A stretch of 64,000 nucleotides of DNA from Marinilactibacillus piezotolerans (GCF_900169305.1 NZ_FWDP01000004.1:372001-436000); one strand, 5' to 3'; shown: positions 8,265 through 18,825, numbered from the stretch's first letter. Translations and numbers: made by a program. Notes: generated by a model from the letters alone, not told the origin.

Positions 8265-9590
8265 TTGTCAGATTTGTCACTAATATGGCTTTTTATGTTT
8301 CAACTGATTTTTATTTTACTAAATGCTATTTTTGCAAGTGCTGAGATAGCAGTCATAACGATCAACGATAATAAACTGGATCGAATGGCACAAGAAGGAA
8401 ATGTACGAGCGAGCCGTTTGAAAAAACTAACTGAGAATTCTTCTGACTTTTTAGCCACGATCCAAATAGGGATCACCCTGGTTAATTTACTAAGTAGTGC
8501 GGTCGCGACGGAAAGCTTTTCCAATCGCTTAGTTACACTGCTGTCTGCAATTGGAATAGGGATTCCTGAAGCGGTGTTAAATATTCTTTCTTTAGTCGTC
8601 ATTACATTACTTCTAACCTACTTTACAGTGGTCTTAGGTGAATTGGTGCCGAAACAGCTGGCTTTAAAAAATCCTGAAAAAATTGCATTATTATTGTCTG
8701 GACTTGTGTATGTCATTTCTAAAGTCTTTACACCAGTGGTACGGCTATTTTCTGCATCTACGAGCGGGTTGTTGCGACTGTTCGGCGTTAATCCGAATGT
8801 AAATGAGGACTCGGATCCTGAAGAAGAAATTCGCTATATGTTAGATATAGGTTCTCAGACAGGACAGATATTGCCGGATGAAGGAAATATGATTCAAAAC
8901 ATATTTGAATTCGATGATATATCCGTAGAAAAGATTATGACCCATCGAACAGCTGTGGTGTTCCTATGGTTAGAGGACAGTTCAAAAGAGTGGGAAGAAA
9001 CGATTCTTGAAGGGAGGCATTCGATCTACCCAGTCTGTAAAGAATCTCCGGATAATATAGTAGGGATTCTTTATACTAAAGATTACTTCCGAGTAACTGA
9101 CAAAAGTATTCCCTTCTTGAGAAAAGAGGTTATTCGTCCTGTACCTTATGTACTGGAGTCTGTTAAAGCAGATGTTTTGTTCCGAAATATGAAACAGACA
9201 AAAGACCGATTTACTGTAGTCATTGATGAATTTGGCGGTACAAGCGGTATTGTAACGATGAATGATTTGCTGGAACAAATTGTGGGAGAATTCAATGATG
9301 ATATTCTTATAAAAAAAGATTCTACCGATATTAAGTTTTTGAACCAGGACTCTTGGCACGTGTCGGGAGATACGTCTTTAAATAAGATAAATCATCAACT
9401 TGGGATTTCTTTGCCGGAAGATCAATACGATACACTAAGTGACTTTTTCATGCAGGAGGCTATTAAACAGAATTTGAATGACAACAACTTGATTACTTTA
9501 GAAACTTATCAAATTCAATTAAAAAATATTTTAATGCGGGAAGAGCATTTAGAACAAGCCGTCATTATTAAATTAACAGATGAAAAATAG
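8265..9590 (+). CDS. CNNM/CorC (TlyC, YhdP-like) family transporter with CBS domains
   Basis: 441 residues. The DUF21 transmembrane domain (residues 1-190, four membrane segments, motif ASAEIAVITIND and GELVPKQLALKNPEKIA) is followed by a CBS pair (about 200-330; ISVEKIMTHRTAVV, VVIDEFGGTSGIVTMNDLLE) and a C-terminal CorC/HlyC domain (about 345-441). Homologues act in Mg2+ homeostasis; the old name hemolysin is misleading. TTG start 9 nt after GGAGG. The gene is monocistronic with a terminator behind it. Confidence 0.93.
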   Translation: MSDLSLIWLFMFQLIFILLNAIFASAEIAVITINDNKLDRMAQEGNVRASRLKKLTENSSDFLATIQIGITLVNLLSSAVATESFSNRLVTLLSAIGIGIPEAVLNILSLVVITLLLTYFTVVLGELVPKQLALKNPEKIALLLSGLVYVISKVFTPVVRLFSASTSGLLRLFGVNPNVNEDSDPEEEIRYMLDIGSQTGQILPDEGNMIQNIFEFDDISVEKIMTHRTAVVFLWLEDSSKEWEETILEGRHSIYPVCKESPDNIVGILYTKDYFRVTDKSIPFLRKEVIRPVPYVLESVKADVLFRNMKQTKDRFTVVIDEFGGTSGIVTMNDLLEQIVGEFNDDILIKKDSTDIKFLNQDSWHVSGDTSLNKINHQLGISLPEDQYDTLSDFFMQEAIKQNLNDNNLITLETYQIQLKNILMREEHLEQAVIIKLTDEK

Positions 9591-9627
9591 AGAGAAAATC
9601 AGAATCATCTCTCTCTATTTTCTTTTT
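9584..9627 (+). terminator. Terminator after the CNNM gene
   Basis: AAAATAGAGAGA / TCTCTCTATTTT stem, then CTTTTT. Confidence 0.85.
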
Positions 9628-9645
9628 CACTTCATTTTAAATTTG

Positions 9646-10050
9646 TCACTTCTTTATAGCCTTTTGAAGAGCCTGTTTAGCCAGATTATCAGCACCTCTA
9701 TTTTGCTTTTCTGGGATCCACTTAACTTCCCAGAAAGCAAATTTTGTTAGTAAAGTGAGACACTCATCCAGATAAGGTTTAAAAATATCGTTTTTTACAT
9801 ATTGTTTTTCAAGGGACTTAGCAACAATTTGACTATCTGTATAAAGTAAGAGAATAGATGACTCATCGAGATTTTCATTCAGCCACTTGGCTGCTAGTCT
9901 CATAGCTTCCCATTCTGCACTGTGATTATCCCATTTTCCGGAAAGCGGGATAGATAACTGCTCATATTTTTGAGTTCCTGAGAGAATGATTCCTATTCCA
10001 GCTGACCCGGGATTGCCATTTGCAGCTGCATCGGTGTATACTTTAAACAT
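9646..10050 (-). CDS. RNase HI-like protein
   Basis: 134 residues with the RNase H fold and all four acidic metal ligands: Asp in VYTDAAANGNPG, Glu in SAEWEAM, Asp in LYTDSQIV and Asp in NRGADNLAKQA. Such short Gram-positive proteins (YpeP/YpdQ type) hydrolyse RNA:DNA hybrids or act as weak RNases; activity here is inferred. Divergent from the EbsA-like gene with 44 bp between starts. Confidence 0.88.
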   Translation of the reverse strand: MFKVYTDAAANGNPGSAGIGIILSGTQKYEQLSIPLSGKWDNHSAEWEAMRLAAKWLNENLDESSILLLYTDSQIVAKSLEKQYVKNDIFKPYLDECLTLLTKFAFWEVKWIPEKQNRGADNLAKQALQKAIKK

Positions 10051-10094
10051 TATTTCACCTTTTCGATTATTTTATTTTAGGAGTAAGATAGCAT

Positions 10095-10523
10095 ATGAAT
10101 ATAAAATCAAGTTCCAAAATTAGATTAAATTTAGAACCGGCCTATCAATCTATGTACTACAGCAGCGTATTTATTTCTTTTTGCATAGCTATTGTCTTTA
10201 CCACTACACTTGAAAGACTGAACTGGGGGACTGTACTGTTTGTATTTATTGGATTGATTTTGTTGTATCTTATTAGAAAAGCAACCTTTGTGACGATTTA
10301 CAGAGAAAATTTGTACTTGCAATATCTTGCAGGAGTGAAAAAAGAAGAAATTCCTTTAAAACAAATAATTTCTGTAAGTATTTCAAATGAATCGAACCAA
10401 GTCTCTTTACTGCTTTCAGACCAATCAACTTATTTATTTCATCTTACAAAGAACAATCAGAAACTATTCGTTGAAAAATTTGAAGAGAATTTTCAACTAC
10501 CTATAATCTTGCAGGAAACTTAA
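10095..10523 (+). CDS. EbsA-like membrane protein
   Basis: 142 residues: two adjacent membrane segments (about 20-62) and a C-terminal strand-rich domain (IYRENLYLQYLAGVKKEEIP onward) resembling a small PH-like fold. Size, topology and position beside an RNase HI and a cold-shock gene fit the EbsA family of Lactobacillales, named pore-forming in Enterococcus without firm biochemical evidence. I assign the family from layout rather than a decisive motif. The ribosome site is GGAGTAAG. Confidence 0.55.
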   Translation: MNIKSSSKIRLNLEPAYQSMYYSSVFISFCIAIVFTTTLERLNWGTVLFVFIGLILLYLIRKATFVTIYRENLYLQYLAGVKKEEIPLKQIISVSISNESNQVSLLLSDQSTYLFHLTKNNQKLFVEKFEENFQLPIILQET

Positions 10524-10532
10524 TCACTTTTA

Positions 10533-10566
10533 AGAAAAGGATCAGACAATTGTCTGATCCTTTTCT
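10533..10566. terminator. Bidirectional terminator between ebsA-like and csp
   Basis: Perfect AGAAAAGGATCAGACA / TGTCTGATCCTTTTCT hairpin with a short central loop. Confidence 0.88.
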
Positions 10567-10570
10567 GCAT

Positions 10571-10789
10571 TTAGTTTTGATCTGATGATTCTAAAACGCG
10601 TACTTTTGTAGCTTGAGGGCCGCGGTTGCCTTCGACAATTGAAAATTCCACAAGTTGACCTTCTGATAAGCTTTTAAATCCTTCTTTATCAATTCCAGTG
10701 AAATGAACGAAGATCTCCTCTTGATCATTATATTTAATGAAACCATATCCCTTTTGATTACTAAACCATTTTACTTTACCTGAAGTCAT
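10571..10789 (-). CDS. Cold-shock protein (CspA family)
   Basis: 72-residue single-strand nucleic-acid-binding beta barrel. RNP1 is KGYGFIKY and RNP2 is IFVHF, followed by QATKVRVLE. The start is the ATG 6 nt after GGAGG; extension to an upstream start adds ten non-homologous residues. The transcript has a leader of about 45 nt. Confidence 0.95.
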   Translation of the reverse strand: MTSGKVKWFSNQKGYGFIKYNDQEEIFVHFTGIDKEGFKSLSEGQLVEFSIVEGNRGPQATKVRVLESSDQN

Positions 10790-10839
10790 AAACATCCTCC
10801 TAAAGAGTGATAAGGTCAAATACTAATACGCTTACCGTC

Positions 10840-10868
10840 AGTATAAAGAAAATTCTTAATAAGTGCAA
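10840..10868 (-). promoter_or_regulatory. Promoter of the cold-shock gene
   Basis: Reading the minus strand: TTGCAC, 17-bp spacer, TATACT. Confidence 0.55.
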
Positions 10869-10986
10869 TCATAGCCTGACACAAGTTGGAAGAGATACAG
10901 CAACCCAACATTTCTGACTGAAACCTCTCCTATTCAAATCAAGATATGATAGAATGGAGGTACTATAAAAAGAGGGGTGGGTCTAG

Positions 10987-12873
10987 ATGAAAGAATTAAA
11001 AGTAGAAAATTTGACTCATTCATATGGAATGAAACAGTTATTCAAATCAGTCTCTTTCTCTATATCTGAAGGTCAACGCGTCGGCTTGATTGGGGTAAAT
11101 GGTACAGGAAAATCCAGCTTTCTGAAAGTCCTGACGAAAGAGTTCGGACCGGATACTGGGGAAATCATCCAACCTAACGATTACAGAATCAGTTATCTAG
11201 AACAAAAAAGTGAATTAGATGCTGACAAATCAGTCTTAGACACTGTTTTTGACGGTGAAAATGCACTAATGCAGACCGTACGCGAATATGAAGCGGCACT
11301 GCAGCAGTTGACAATTGATCCAATGGATACTAAAGCTCAGAAAAACTTTTCTAGTGCTGAGCAGAAAATGAATAGTGAAAATGCCTGGAATGCAAGCACC
11401 TATGCAAAAACAATTTTAAATCGGTTAGGAATAACTGATATGCAGGTTAAAGCAGGAGCGCTTTCTGGAGGTCAGCAAAAACGAGTTGCCTTGGCACAAG
11501 TATTGATTCAGGAACCAGATCTTTTGATTCTTGATGAGCCGACCAACCATTTGGATTTTGAAATGATCAAATGGCTTGAAAACTTTTTGCTGTCATATAA
11601 AGGAGCATTGCTGTTAGTAACGCATGACCGGTATTTCCTGGATAATGTCGTGAACCATATCGTTGAGTTAACACATGGAAGATTAGAGAGATATACAGGC
11701 AATTATCAAGAATATGTCCGATTAAAAGCGGAACGAGAAGAAACAGAAGCTCAAAAATCACATAAACAGAAACAACTTTATAAGCAAGAGCTTTCTTGGA
11801 TGAGAGCTGGTGTTAAAGCCAGAGGTACGAAACAGCAGGCACGGATCGATCGGTTCAATGATCTGAAAGAGAATGTTTCAACCTATGATCCGAAAAGTTC
11901 TCTGGAATTGAATCTAACAGGTAGCCGCTTGGGCAAAAAGGTTCTCGAATTAGAAGATGCAACCTATTATAGAGATGATCAAGTCATTCTCGATCAGTTC
12001 AATCTGCTGATCCAGCAACAGGATCGTATCGGGATCACAGGAGAAAACGGGTCAGGCAAGACCACATTCCTTAATATACTGGCAGGCAGACTGCCCTTGC
12101 AAAGTGGAATGATCGATGTAGGAGAAACGGTGAAAATTGCTTATTACACTCAATTAAATGAATCCATGGATGAAAGCAAACGGGTTATTTCTTATCTGCA
12201 GGAAATTGCAGAAGAAGTACGGATGGCAGATGGATCAACTGCCAGCGTATCGCAGCTGCTGGAACAGTTTTTGTTTGACCGTTCTACTCACGGTACAATC
12301 ATAGGGAAACTTTCTGGTGGAGAAAAAAGAAGATTATATTTGCTGCAGCTATTGATGCAGCAGCCGAATGTTTTATTACTGGATGAGCCTACTAATGACT
12401 TGGACATTCAAACGCTGACGGTCCTCGAAGAATATATCCAGCACTTTTCCGGCGCTGTCATTGCCGTATCTCACGACCGGTACTTTTTAGACAAGATCAC
12501 GACTAAATTATTGATCTTTCAAGGAAACGGGAAAATACAAGAGTATTATGGAAAGATGACGGAATACTTGGCTGCCGCTGAAGCAAATGAGAAATCAGCG
12601 GGTAAGGAAACGATCGAACCTGCTCCAGCAAAACTTGAAGAACCAGTCAAAAAAGAAAAAGTTAAGCTGACCTACATGGAACAAAAAGAATGGGCAGTAA
12701 TCGAAGATGAAATCACCCAATTAGAGATGGAACTAGAAAATATCCAAGAAGAAATGGCAAATGCCGGCAGTGATTATGAAATAATCGGACAACTGAATGA
12801 CCGTCAAAAACAAGTTGAAAGTCAGCTTGAAGAAAAAATGGAACGTTGGGAATATCTAAGTGAATATGCATAA
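10987..12873 (+). CDS. ABC-F ATPase, Uup/YfmR subfamily
   Basis: 628 residues: two ABC domains and no membrane part. ABC1 has Walker [10 protein letters not shown], signature LSGGQQKR and Walker [16 protein letters not shown]2 has [18 protein letters not shown] and [11 protein letters not shown]. The interdomain linker is basic ([18 protein letters not shown]). A C-terminal coiled coil (about 560-628, after a Pro/Lys-rich hinge) is diagnostic for Uup/YfmR. Family members act on stalled ribosomes, YfmR overlapping with EF-P. thyA starts 13 nt after the stop, so the pair is an operon. Confidence 0.92.
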   Translation: MKELKVENLTHSYGMKQLFKSVSFSISEGQRVGLIGVNGTGKSSFLKVLTKEFGPDTGEIIQPNDYRISYLEQKSELDADKSVLDTVFDGENALMQTVREYEAALQQLTIDPMDTKAQKNFSSAEQKMNSENAWNASTYAKTILNRLGITDMQVKAGALSGGQQKRVALAQVLIQEPDLLILDEPTNHLDFEMIKWLENFLLSYKGALLLVTHDRYFLDNVVNHIVELTHGRLERYTGNYQEYVRLKAEREETEAQKSHKQKQLYKQELSWMRAGVKARGTKQQARIDRFNDLKENVSTYDPKSSLELNLTGSRLGKKVLELEDATYYRDDQVILDQFNLLIQQQDRIGITGENGSGKTTFLNILAGRLPLQSGMIDVGETVKIAYYTQLNESMDESKRVISYLQEIAEEVRMADGSTASVSQLLEQFLFDRSTHGTIIGKLSGGEKRRLYLLQLLMQQPNVLLLDEPTNDLDIQTLTVLEEYIQHFSGAVIAVSHDRYFLDKITTKLLIFQGNGKIQEYYGKMTEYLAAAEANEKSAGKETIEPAPAKLEEPVKKEKVKLTYMEQKEWAVIEDEITQLEMELENIQEEMANAGSDYEIIGQLNDRQKQVESQLEEKMERWEYLSEYA

Positions 12874-12886
12874 AAGGAGCACGAAA

Positions 12887-13834
12887 ATGGAACAGGCCTA
12901 TCTTGATTTAGCACAGAAGATTTTAGACGAAGGAAGCACACGAGATGATCGCACAGGGACTGGTACTAAATCGATTTTTGGACATCAAATGAGGTTTGAT
13001 CTTCAAAAAGGATTTCCGCTTTTAACAACTAAAAGAGTTTATTTTAAACTGATTAAAAGCGAGCTTCTCTGGTTTTTAAAAGGAGATACTAATATCAAGT
13101 ATTTACTTGAACATAACAATCATATTTGGGATGAATGGGCATTTGAACGATATGTTCAATCAGAAGATTACACAGGACCGGATATGACAAATTTCGGGTT
13201 GAGATCGCAAGAAGATGAGACGTTTAACGAGGTTTATCAAAAAGAAAAGCAATTATTTAATCAAAGAGTTTTAGAAGATGATGATTTTTCAAAAAAACAT
13301 GGAACACTAGGAAATGTATATGGTGCGCAGTGGCGGACTTGGCCGACAACAAATGGTGAAACAATCGACCAGATCCAGAATGTCATTGAGTCTATCAAAC
13401 ACAACCCGAACTCGAGAAGACATATTGTATCAGCCTGGAACCCAGAAGAAGTTCCCGATATGGCTTTGCCGCCGTGTCATACTTTATTTCAGTTTTATGT
13501 TCAAGATGGAAAGTTAAGCTGTCAACTTTATCAAAGAAGCGGGGACGTCTTTTTAGGAGTGCCTTTCAATATTGCCAGCTACGCTTTATTAACACATTTG
13601 GTTGCCTATGAAACAGGACTGGAAGTTGGAGAGTTTGTGCATACTTTGGGAGATGCTCATCTATATTTAAATCATATGGATCAAATAAAAGAACAGCTGT
13701 CTAGAGAACCTCTTCCATTTCCGACGTTGGAATTGAACAAAGACAAAAAAAGTATCTTCGATTTTGAAATTGATGATATAAAAGTTACTGGATACAAACC
13801 TCATAAAGGCATTAAAGCACCAATAGCTGTTTAA
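12887..13834 (+). CDS. thyA: Thymidylate synthase
   Basis: Methylates dUMP to dTMP using methylenetetrahydrofolate. The catalytic cysteine lies in [12 protein letters not shown]; the phosphate-binding arginines (RTGTG near the N-terminus, [12 protein letters not shown]) and [20 protein letters not shown] are all present. 315 residues, longer than the 264 of E. coli, because of an insert after about residue 85 as in the Lactobacillus casei enzyme. Start ATG follows AAAAGGAG. dfrA, which regenerates its cofactor, lies 530 bp downstream. Confidence 0.97.
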   Translation: MEQAYLDLAQKILDEGSTRDDRTGTGTKSIFGHQMRFDLQKGFPLLTTKRVYFKLIKSELLWFLKGDTNIKYLLEHNNHIWDEWAFERYVQSEDYTGPDMTNFGLRSQEDETFNEVYQKEKQLFNQRVLEDDDFSKKHGTLGNVYGAQWRTWPTTNGETIDQIQNVIESIKHNPNSRRHIVSAWNPEEVPDMALPPCHTLFQFYVQDGKLSCQLYQRSGDVFLGVPFNIASYALLTHLVAYETGLEVGEFVHTLGDAHLYLNHMDQIKEQLSREPLPFPTLELNKDKKSIFDFEIDDIKVTGYKPHKGIKAPIAV

Positions 13835-13856
13835 AAAAAAGTTAAAGAGGTACGAC

Positions 13857-14294
13857 ATGGAAACTAGACAAATAACTTCAGAAAGATATGCATCTTATGT
13901 GCAGCTTTTTATGAGTGTTTTCAATCAGCCGCCTTGGAATGATCAATGGACAAAAGAAAAAGCCGCACTTTATTTAAAAGATATTTTTAATACTCCCGGA
14001 TTTATCGGTGTTGAAGCTCTTAAAAATAATCAACCGGTTGCTGTAGTGATCGGCAATCATAAACATTGGTGGAGCGGGGACGAGTTTTTCATTCAAGAGA
14101 TGTTTGTCTCAAAAGCTGAACAAGGGAAGGGAATTGGAAAAGAACTATTTAAATATCTGACTGTTCTGCTAGAAGAGAGAAATATAAGCAATTTATCATT
14201 ATTGACGGATAAAGGTATCGACGCAGAATACTTTTACAAAGCAAATGGAATGAAGCAGATTGAAAGACTTATATTCTTCAGTAAGGAAATATAA
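13857..14294 (+). CDS. GNAT family N-acetyltransferase, substrate unknown
   Basis: 145 residues. The acetyl-CoA binding segment is QEMFVSKAEQGKGIGKELFK (about residues 80-99) with the Q/RxxGxG/A-type loop, and YFYKANGMKQIERLIFF closes the fold. It resembles AAC(6')-like proteins only in general outline, and the substrate is unknown. Inserted between thyA (22 nt away) and dfrA, so transcribed with folate genes without an obvious metabolic link. Confidence 0.82.
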   Translation: METRQITSERYASYVQLFMSVFNQPPWNDQWTKEKAALYLKDIFNTPGFIGVEALKNNQPVAVVIGNHKHWWSGDEFFIQEMFVSKAEQGKGIGKELFKYLTVLLEERNISNLSLLTDKGIDAEYFYKANGMKQIERLIFFSKEI

Positions 14295-14362
14295 AGGTAG
14301 TTGTCAAGTGCAAGCAGTTGGTTTCCGGGTAGTTGCATTTGACAACGAAAGGGGAAGTTGGA

Positions 14363-14851
14363 TTGATAACATTTGTATGGGCCGAAGATGAAAATGGTTT
14401 AATCGGCAAAGGGGGAAGTCTTCCTTGGAACTTACCCAATGATATGAAATTTTTCAAAGAGGTTACCCTGACAGGGAATGTGCTAATGGGGAGAAAAACG
14501 TTTGAGTCTATTCCTAATCCTCCATTGAAGAAGCGAGAAAATGTCGTTTTGACGAGACAAACTGATCTTGAAATTGACCATGTTTTAGTCATGCATACGA
14601 AGGAAGAAGTACTAGAGTATGCTGAACGCACAGATAAACCGCTGCATATCATCGGAGGATCTGACATTTTTGAATTGTTTGTCTCAGATGTGGATATGCT
14701 GTACAAGACAAAAATTCATGATCAGTTTTCAGGAGATACTTTTATGACTTCGATTAATTATCAGGAGTTCGATTTAGTTGAAGAAAAAGAAGGCATCCTT
14801 GATGATCAAAATAGCCATCGCCATACTTTTCAAATTTACAAAAGAAAGTAG
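14363..14851 (+). CDS. dfrA: Dihydrofolate reductase
   Basis: NADPH-dependent reduction of dihydrofolate, the partner reaction of ThyA. Motifs: VWAEDENGLIGKGGSLPWNL, acidic active-site region NDMKFFKEVT, MGRKTFESIP (NADPH binding) and HIIGGSDIFELF. I take the TTG start (162 aa) because AAAGGGGAAG lies 6 nt upstream and homology begins there; the upstream ATG adds ten unrelated residues. Confidence 0.96.
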   Translation: MITFVWAEDENGLIGKGGSLPWNLPNDMKFFKEVTLTGNVLMGRKTFESIPNPPLKKRENVVLTRQTDLEIDHVLVMHTKEEVLEYAERTDKPLHIIGGSDIFELFVSDVDMLYKTKIHDQFSGDTFMTSINYQEFDLVEEKEGILDDQNSHRHTFQIYKRK

Positions 14852-14890
14852 AAAAAAGATCAAGCATTAGCTTGATCTTTTTTCTACTTT
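14845..14890. terminator. Bidirectional terminator, 21-bp perfect stem
   Basis: Arms 14845-14865 and 14870-14890 are exact complements around ATTA, with GATC-containing cores and A/T runs on both sides. It serves dfrA on plus and the hemolysin III gene on minus, whose stop codon begins at its edge. Confidence 0.92.
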
Positions 14891-15546
14891 TAGGTATATA
14901 AATAAATTGAGAAAAACATACACACTGTACCGCCTAAGACAAATAAGTGCCATACAACATGCATAAATCTAACGTGCTTCATACGGTAGAAAAGGGCGCC
15001 AACAGTGAATGACAAGCCGCCTGCTACTAACCAGATGAATCCCTCTGTTCCTAAACCTTGATACAGGTAATTCAAGAAAAATAAAGAGATCCAACCCATA
15101 ATGATATATAACCATAAAGAAAGTCCCTGAAATTTCTTGAACCAGACTGTTTTGTAAATGACACCCAACACAGCAATGGACCAAATGATGGTCGTTAAGA
15201 TGACCCCTAAAGTACCTGATATGGTAATCAAAGTATAAGGAGTATACGTGCCGGCGATCAAAACGAAGATACTGCAGTGATCCAAAACTCTGAATACTTG
15301 CTTAGCTCTCGTAAAGGTTAGACTATGATACAGTGTTGAACATAAATAAAGCAGCATCAGTGAAATACCGTATACCACATAAGAGGTTACTTCAACGACT
15401 CCACCTAATTCAAGTCCTTTTCTCACTAGAAAAACTAACCCTACTGCACTTAAAATGAACCCTAATCCATGTGTAATAGCATTTAAGACTTCATTCCAGA
15501 TTAGATATCCTCTCGAAAAGAGTTTACCTGATGACTTTTCTTGCAT
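14890..15546 (-). CDS. Hemolysin III family / PAQR membrane protein (TrhA/YqfA type)
   Basis: 218 residues with seven membrane segments. PAQR signature residues are visible: NAITHGLGF near residue 25 and YLCSTLYHSLTF near 70, with His/Asp in DHCSIF and the C-terminal FMHVVWHLFVLGG. Bacterial TrhA members affect membrane-energetics homeostasis; the hemolysin name derives from a heterologous assay. Start ATG after TAGGAGGGG. Confidence 0.9.
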   Translation of the reverse strand: MQEKSSGKLFSRGYLIWNEVLNAITHGLGFILSAVGLVFLVRKGLELGGVVEVTSYVVYGISLMLLYLCSTLYHSLTFTRAKQVFRVLDHCSIFVLIAGTYTPYTLITISGTLGVILTTIIWSIAVLGVIYKTVWFKKFQGLSLWLYIIMGWISLFFLNYLYQGLGTEGFIWLVAGGLSFTVGALFYRMKHVRFMHVVWHLFVLGGTVCMFFSIYLYT

Positions 15547-15753
15547 AATACCCCTCCTAATACAGCCTTGCTTCTGTACGTCATGGCGATAGTTTGGTAT
15601 ACTGATTTTTGAATATACTCAGGATAGTAATCTATCAACCAGACAAATTTAGTATAGCATAGATTTATGAAAATATGCGAATATTCAAAATGAAAAATGA
15701 TACAGTTATAGTCAACAAAGAGCTATGACACAGTTTTTTAAGGAAGGGTAAAT

Positions 15754-16635
15754 ATGAAAAAATTTAAAAGCATCATTATAAATGCCTTAGTGATTGTTGT
15801 CACAGCCGTTTTGGTTTTTGGAGTATTAGAATTAGGATTTTCTGATGACGATTCTCAGAGTGAAAGCGTTCCTTCAGAAGAGGAAATGGCAGAAGTATCT
15901 CTGGATCTGGTTGCAGTCGGAGATTCATTGACTGAAGGTGTCGGAGACAGTACCCAACGCGGAGGATTTGTCCCGCTGGTTTCAGATCAATTGCGTATGC
16001 ATCCTAACGTTCAATCTGTCCAAACACAAAATTTTGGAAATGCTGGAGATACATCCAGTCAAATATTGACAAAACTCTCCAATGAAGAATTATTACGAAA
16101 TGCAGTAACAGAGTCGAATGTCATTACTCTGACAGTAGGAGGTAATGATATTGTCCATACGTTTGGAGACGTTGGAATAAATGCTTCTTTTGAAGACTTT
16201 AGTGCTTCTATTAATGAATATAAAAATAACGTACAGGAAATATTGTCTACCATACATGAATTAAATCCTAATGCATTAATCTATATTATTGGACTTTATA
16301 ATCCATATCATTATTATTTTTCAGAATTTTCTGAACTTCAAGAAGTCTTTGATAACTGGAATGCGACAACGGAACAGTTAGCTGATCAACAAGAAAGAGT
16401 CAGATTTGTTGCTGTTGATGCACTTTTTAATCCTGCTGAAATTCAAGGAGATATTGAAGAAAATGTTGAGGATGCTGAGAATCTTGAAGAATTAGAAGAT
16501 GAAAATCATCCTTATCTATATGAAGGGGATCTATTTCACCCAAATGATGCTGGCTATCAAATCATGGCTGATGCTCTTTATGACCAAATTCAACGAGATC
16601 TTTCAGAGAATTTAAATTTATTTTTAACACAATAA
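15754..16635 (+). CDS. SGNH/GDSL hydrolase (YpmR-like), membrane anchored
   Basis: 293 residues. An N-terminal membrane segment (about 5-28, uncleaved anchor or signal) is followed by an acidic linker and an SGNH esterase domain: block I AVGDSLTEGVGD (Ser nucleophile), block III TVGGND (Asn) and block V FHPNDAGYQIMA (Asp/His). The substrate is unknown; lysophospholipid or acyl-ester hydrolysis is typical. The gene directly precedes the ypmS-like gene, the Bacillus ypmR-ypmS order. Confidence 0.9.
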   Translation: MKKFKSIIINALVIVVTAVLVFGVLELGFSDDDSQSESVPSEEEMAEVSLDLVAVGDSLTEGVGDSTQRGGFVPLVSDQLRMHPNVQSVQTQNFGNAGDTSSQILTKLSNEELLRNAVTESNVITLTVGGNDIVHTFGDVGINASFEDFSASINEYKNNVQEILSTIHELNPNALIYIIGLYNPYHYYFSEFSELQEVFDNWNATTEQLADQQERVRFVAVDALFNPAEIQGDIEENVEDAENLEELEDENHPYLYEGDLFHPNDAGYQIMADALYDQIQRDLSENLNLFLTQ

Positions 16636-16663
16636 AAAGCATTGAATAAAAGGAGAGAAAGCA

Positions 16664-17293
16664 TTGGCAGAAAAAAGAACGAATAGACCGGATAATAAAT
16701 CTCGCTCAATTAATGGCTGGAAATGGGCATTTTTAGTATTGATGGGTTTATTGATTGGAATCGGAATTTGGTTATTGATCCAGCTGCAGCCGGTAAGTGT
16801 AGGGGAAGAAAACACGGCACCGATCTCAACAGCGGAAGATGATTTGATTTTTGAGATGAGTACAACTAAAGAAGATGTCACTAGATTGACAAACTTATAT
16901 CTGCAAGAGGAACTTGATAATCAGTTTTCCGGATTCGAATTTAGTCTTGAGGAGTCAGCGGAGTTGAGCGGAGAAATAGAAGTGTTTGGATTTCCAATAC
17001 AGTTTTCACTATTTATGACGCCGTATGTGTTGGAAAACGGGAATCTTCAATTAAGAGGAGAGTCTATCAATATTGGCTCATTGGATCTGCCTGTCAGTTT
17101 TGCGATGGCCCAGATAGCTCGTCAAGTTGATTTTCCAGAATGGATTGCCATTGATAGTGAGAGTCAGTTTATCATTGTCAATCTGAATGAATTCTCATTG
17201 GATAATGGAACGCAATTCTCATTAGACCGTATCAATTTAGAAAAAAATGATTTACGCATCAATATTCATTTGCCAGTAGAGGCTATTAGATGA
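16664..17293 (+). CDS. YpmS family protein (DUF2140)
   Basis: 209 residues: basic N-terminus, one membrane segment (about 23-45), then an extracellular domain with the family's features FEMSTTKEDVTRLTNLYL, GEIEVFGFPIQFSLFMTPYV and a strand-rich C-terminus. Function is unknown; it may bind a lipid and work with the preceding SGNH hydrolase. TTG start after AAAGGAG. Only 28 nt separate it from that gene, so they form one transcript. Confidence 0.87.
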   Translation: MAEKRTNRPDNKSRSINGWKWAFLVLMGLLIGIGIWLLIQLQPVSVGEENTAPISTAEDDLIFEMSTTKEDVTRLTNLYLQEELDNQFSGFEFSLEESAELSGEIEVFGFPIQFSLFMTPYVLENGNLQLRGESINIGSLDLPVSFAMAQIARQVDFPEWIAIDSESQFIIVNLNEFSLDNGTQFSLDRINLEKNDLRINIHLPVEAIR

Positions 17294-17356
17294 TAAACTT
17301 ATCCAGATAAAAAAACTATAAAATTGATTATTTAAGTAGAAGGAGTGTCTAGAAAA

Positions 17357-17878
17357 ATGGAAAAAGCTTTATTCGCTGGGGGCTGCTTCTGGTGTATGGT
17401 AGAACCGTTTGAAGAACAAGATGGAATAATCTCTGTGACATCTGGTTACACCGGCGGTCATATAGAAAATCCTACTTATGAGCAGGTTAAGTCTCAGACG
17501 ACGGGACACACTGAAGCTGTAGAAATCGTATTTGATCCAAAAAAAATGACGTTTGAAGAACTTCTCGAAATTTACTGGAATCAGACTGATCCTACAGATG
17601 CTATGGGTCAATTCATGGACAGAGGAGATAGTTATCGACCAGTCATATTCTATTACAATGAACAACAGAAAACTGCTGCAGAACAGTCTAAACGTGCACT
17701 GGAAAGTAGTGGTAAGTATACTGAGTCTATCGTTACAAAAATTGAGGAAGCTGATACTTTTTATAAAGCAGAAGAAGAGCATCAGCAATTTTACAAAAAA
17801 AATCCGCGAAGATATCAGCAAGAGAAACGTGAAAGAGCAGAATGGGAAGAGACGAATGCTGCTGAGGCTCGTTTATGA
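17357..17878 (+). CDS. msrA: Peptide-methionine (S)-S-oxide reductase MsrA
   Basis: Repairs oxidised methionine. The catalytic motif [12 protein letters not shown] is at the N-terminus, with [20 protein letters not shown] and [11 protein letters not shown] downstream. 173 residues, normal for stand-alone MsrA; no MsrB domain is fused and no msrB is seen nearby. Start ATG is chosen because the GTG four codons earlier overlaps AGAAGGAG. The stop overlaps the next start (ATGA). Confidence 0.96.
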   Translation: MEKALFAGGCFWCMVEPFEEQDGIISVTSGYTGGHIENPTYEQVKSQTTGHTEAVEIVFDPKKMTFEELLEIYWNQTDPTDAMGQFMDRGDSYRPVIFYYNEQQKTAAEQSKRALESSGKYTESIVTKIEEADTFYKAEEEHQQFYKKNPRRYQQEKRERAEWEETNAAEARL

Positions 17879-18096
17879 GAAGATCCTTCTATCATTATTT
17901 AATGACGCAACGAGACCCGAACAAGAAAGATGATATTACCTTGTTCGCTAATGCCGTTGAAAAAGACGGCAGTTTTCCTAAACATTCTGAACAATATGAT
18001 GAGATCAGTGCTTACCTAGAACTGAACGGACATTATCTTCCGAGTATGGATGTTTTTGATGAAGCTTGGAACTACTATAAGGAAAATAACGCATAA
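17875..18096 (+). CDS. YozE family protein
   Basis: 73 residues with the YozE SAM-like helical fold: [11 protein letters not shown] at the N-terminus, [15 protein letters not shown] in the middle and [15 protein letters not shown] at the end. The family is widespread in Firmicutes without known function. Its ATG overlaps the msrA stop, implying translational coupling. Confidence 0.88.
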   Translation: MRRSFYHYLMTQRDPNKKDDITLFANAVEKDGSFPKHSEQYDEISAYLELNGHYLPSMDVFDEAWNYYKENNA

Positions 18097-18114
18097 AATA
18101 AAAGGAGAGATAAC

Positions 18115-18825
18115 ATGAGTACACATATTGGAGCAAAAAAGGGAGACATCGCAGATACAGTGCTATTACCGGGAGATCCTCTGCGGGCTAAATATATTGC
18201 AGAAACATTTCTGGAAGATGTTGTTCAATATAACACCGTACGAAATGCTTTCGGCTACACAGGAACATATAAAGGGAAAAAGATTTCTGTTCAGGGTACA
18301 GGCATGGGTATTCCCTCTATTATGATTTATGTTGAAGAACTGATCAATGAATATGGTGTTGAAACTTTGATGCGTGTTGGATCAGCAGGTGGAATGAAAG
18401 AGGAAGTTCAAATCCGTGATGTGGTACTCGCTCAAGCTGCAGCTACTGATTCTAGTGCTGTTAAAAATACTTTTGGTCATCAAGTCGACTTCGCTCCGAT
18501 CGCTGATTTTGAATTATTAAAGACAGCATTTGAAGTCGGTCAAGAAAAAGGGATGGAAGTCAAGGTTGGAAACGTGCTGAGCGCTGACCGTTTCTATAAT
18601 GAAGAACTGGATAAAAAGAAATTGGCTGACTATGGTGTCATGGCGGTAGAGATGGAAGCGGCAGGACTTTATTTGCTTGCGGCTAAGTACAATAAAAAAG
18701 CGTTGGCCTTGTTAACAATCAGTGATCATTTGCTGACTGGCGAAGAAACAACTTCAGAAGAACGTGAAAGAACCTTTGACGATATGATGATCATCGCTTT
18801 AGAAACAGCCATTCAAAATAAGTAA
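18115..18825 (+). CDS. deoD: Purine nucleoside phosphorylase, DeoD type
   Basis: Phosphorolysis of purine (deoxy)nucleosides in salvage. The hexameric-type motifs are [11 protein letters not shown], the phosphate/substrate loop [20 protein letters not shown] and the active-site Asp in [10 protein letters not shown]. 236 residues, usual for DeoD. It follows yozE by 18 nt and starts after AAAGGAG. Confidence 0.96.
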   Translation: MSTHIGAKKGDIADTVLLPGDPLRAKYIAETFLEDVVQYNTVRNAFGYTGTYKGKKISVQGTGMGIPSIMIYVEELINEYGVETLMRVGSAGGMKEEVQIRDVVLAQAAATDSSAVKNTFGHQVDFAPIADFELLKTAFEVGQEKGMEVKVGNVLSADRFYNEELDKKKLADYGVMAVEMEAAGLYLLAAKYNKKALALLTISDHLLTGEETTSEERERTFDDMMIIALETAIQNK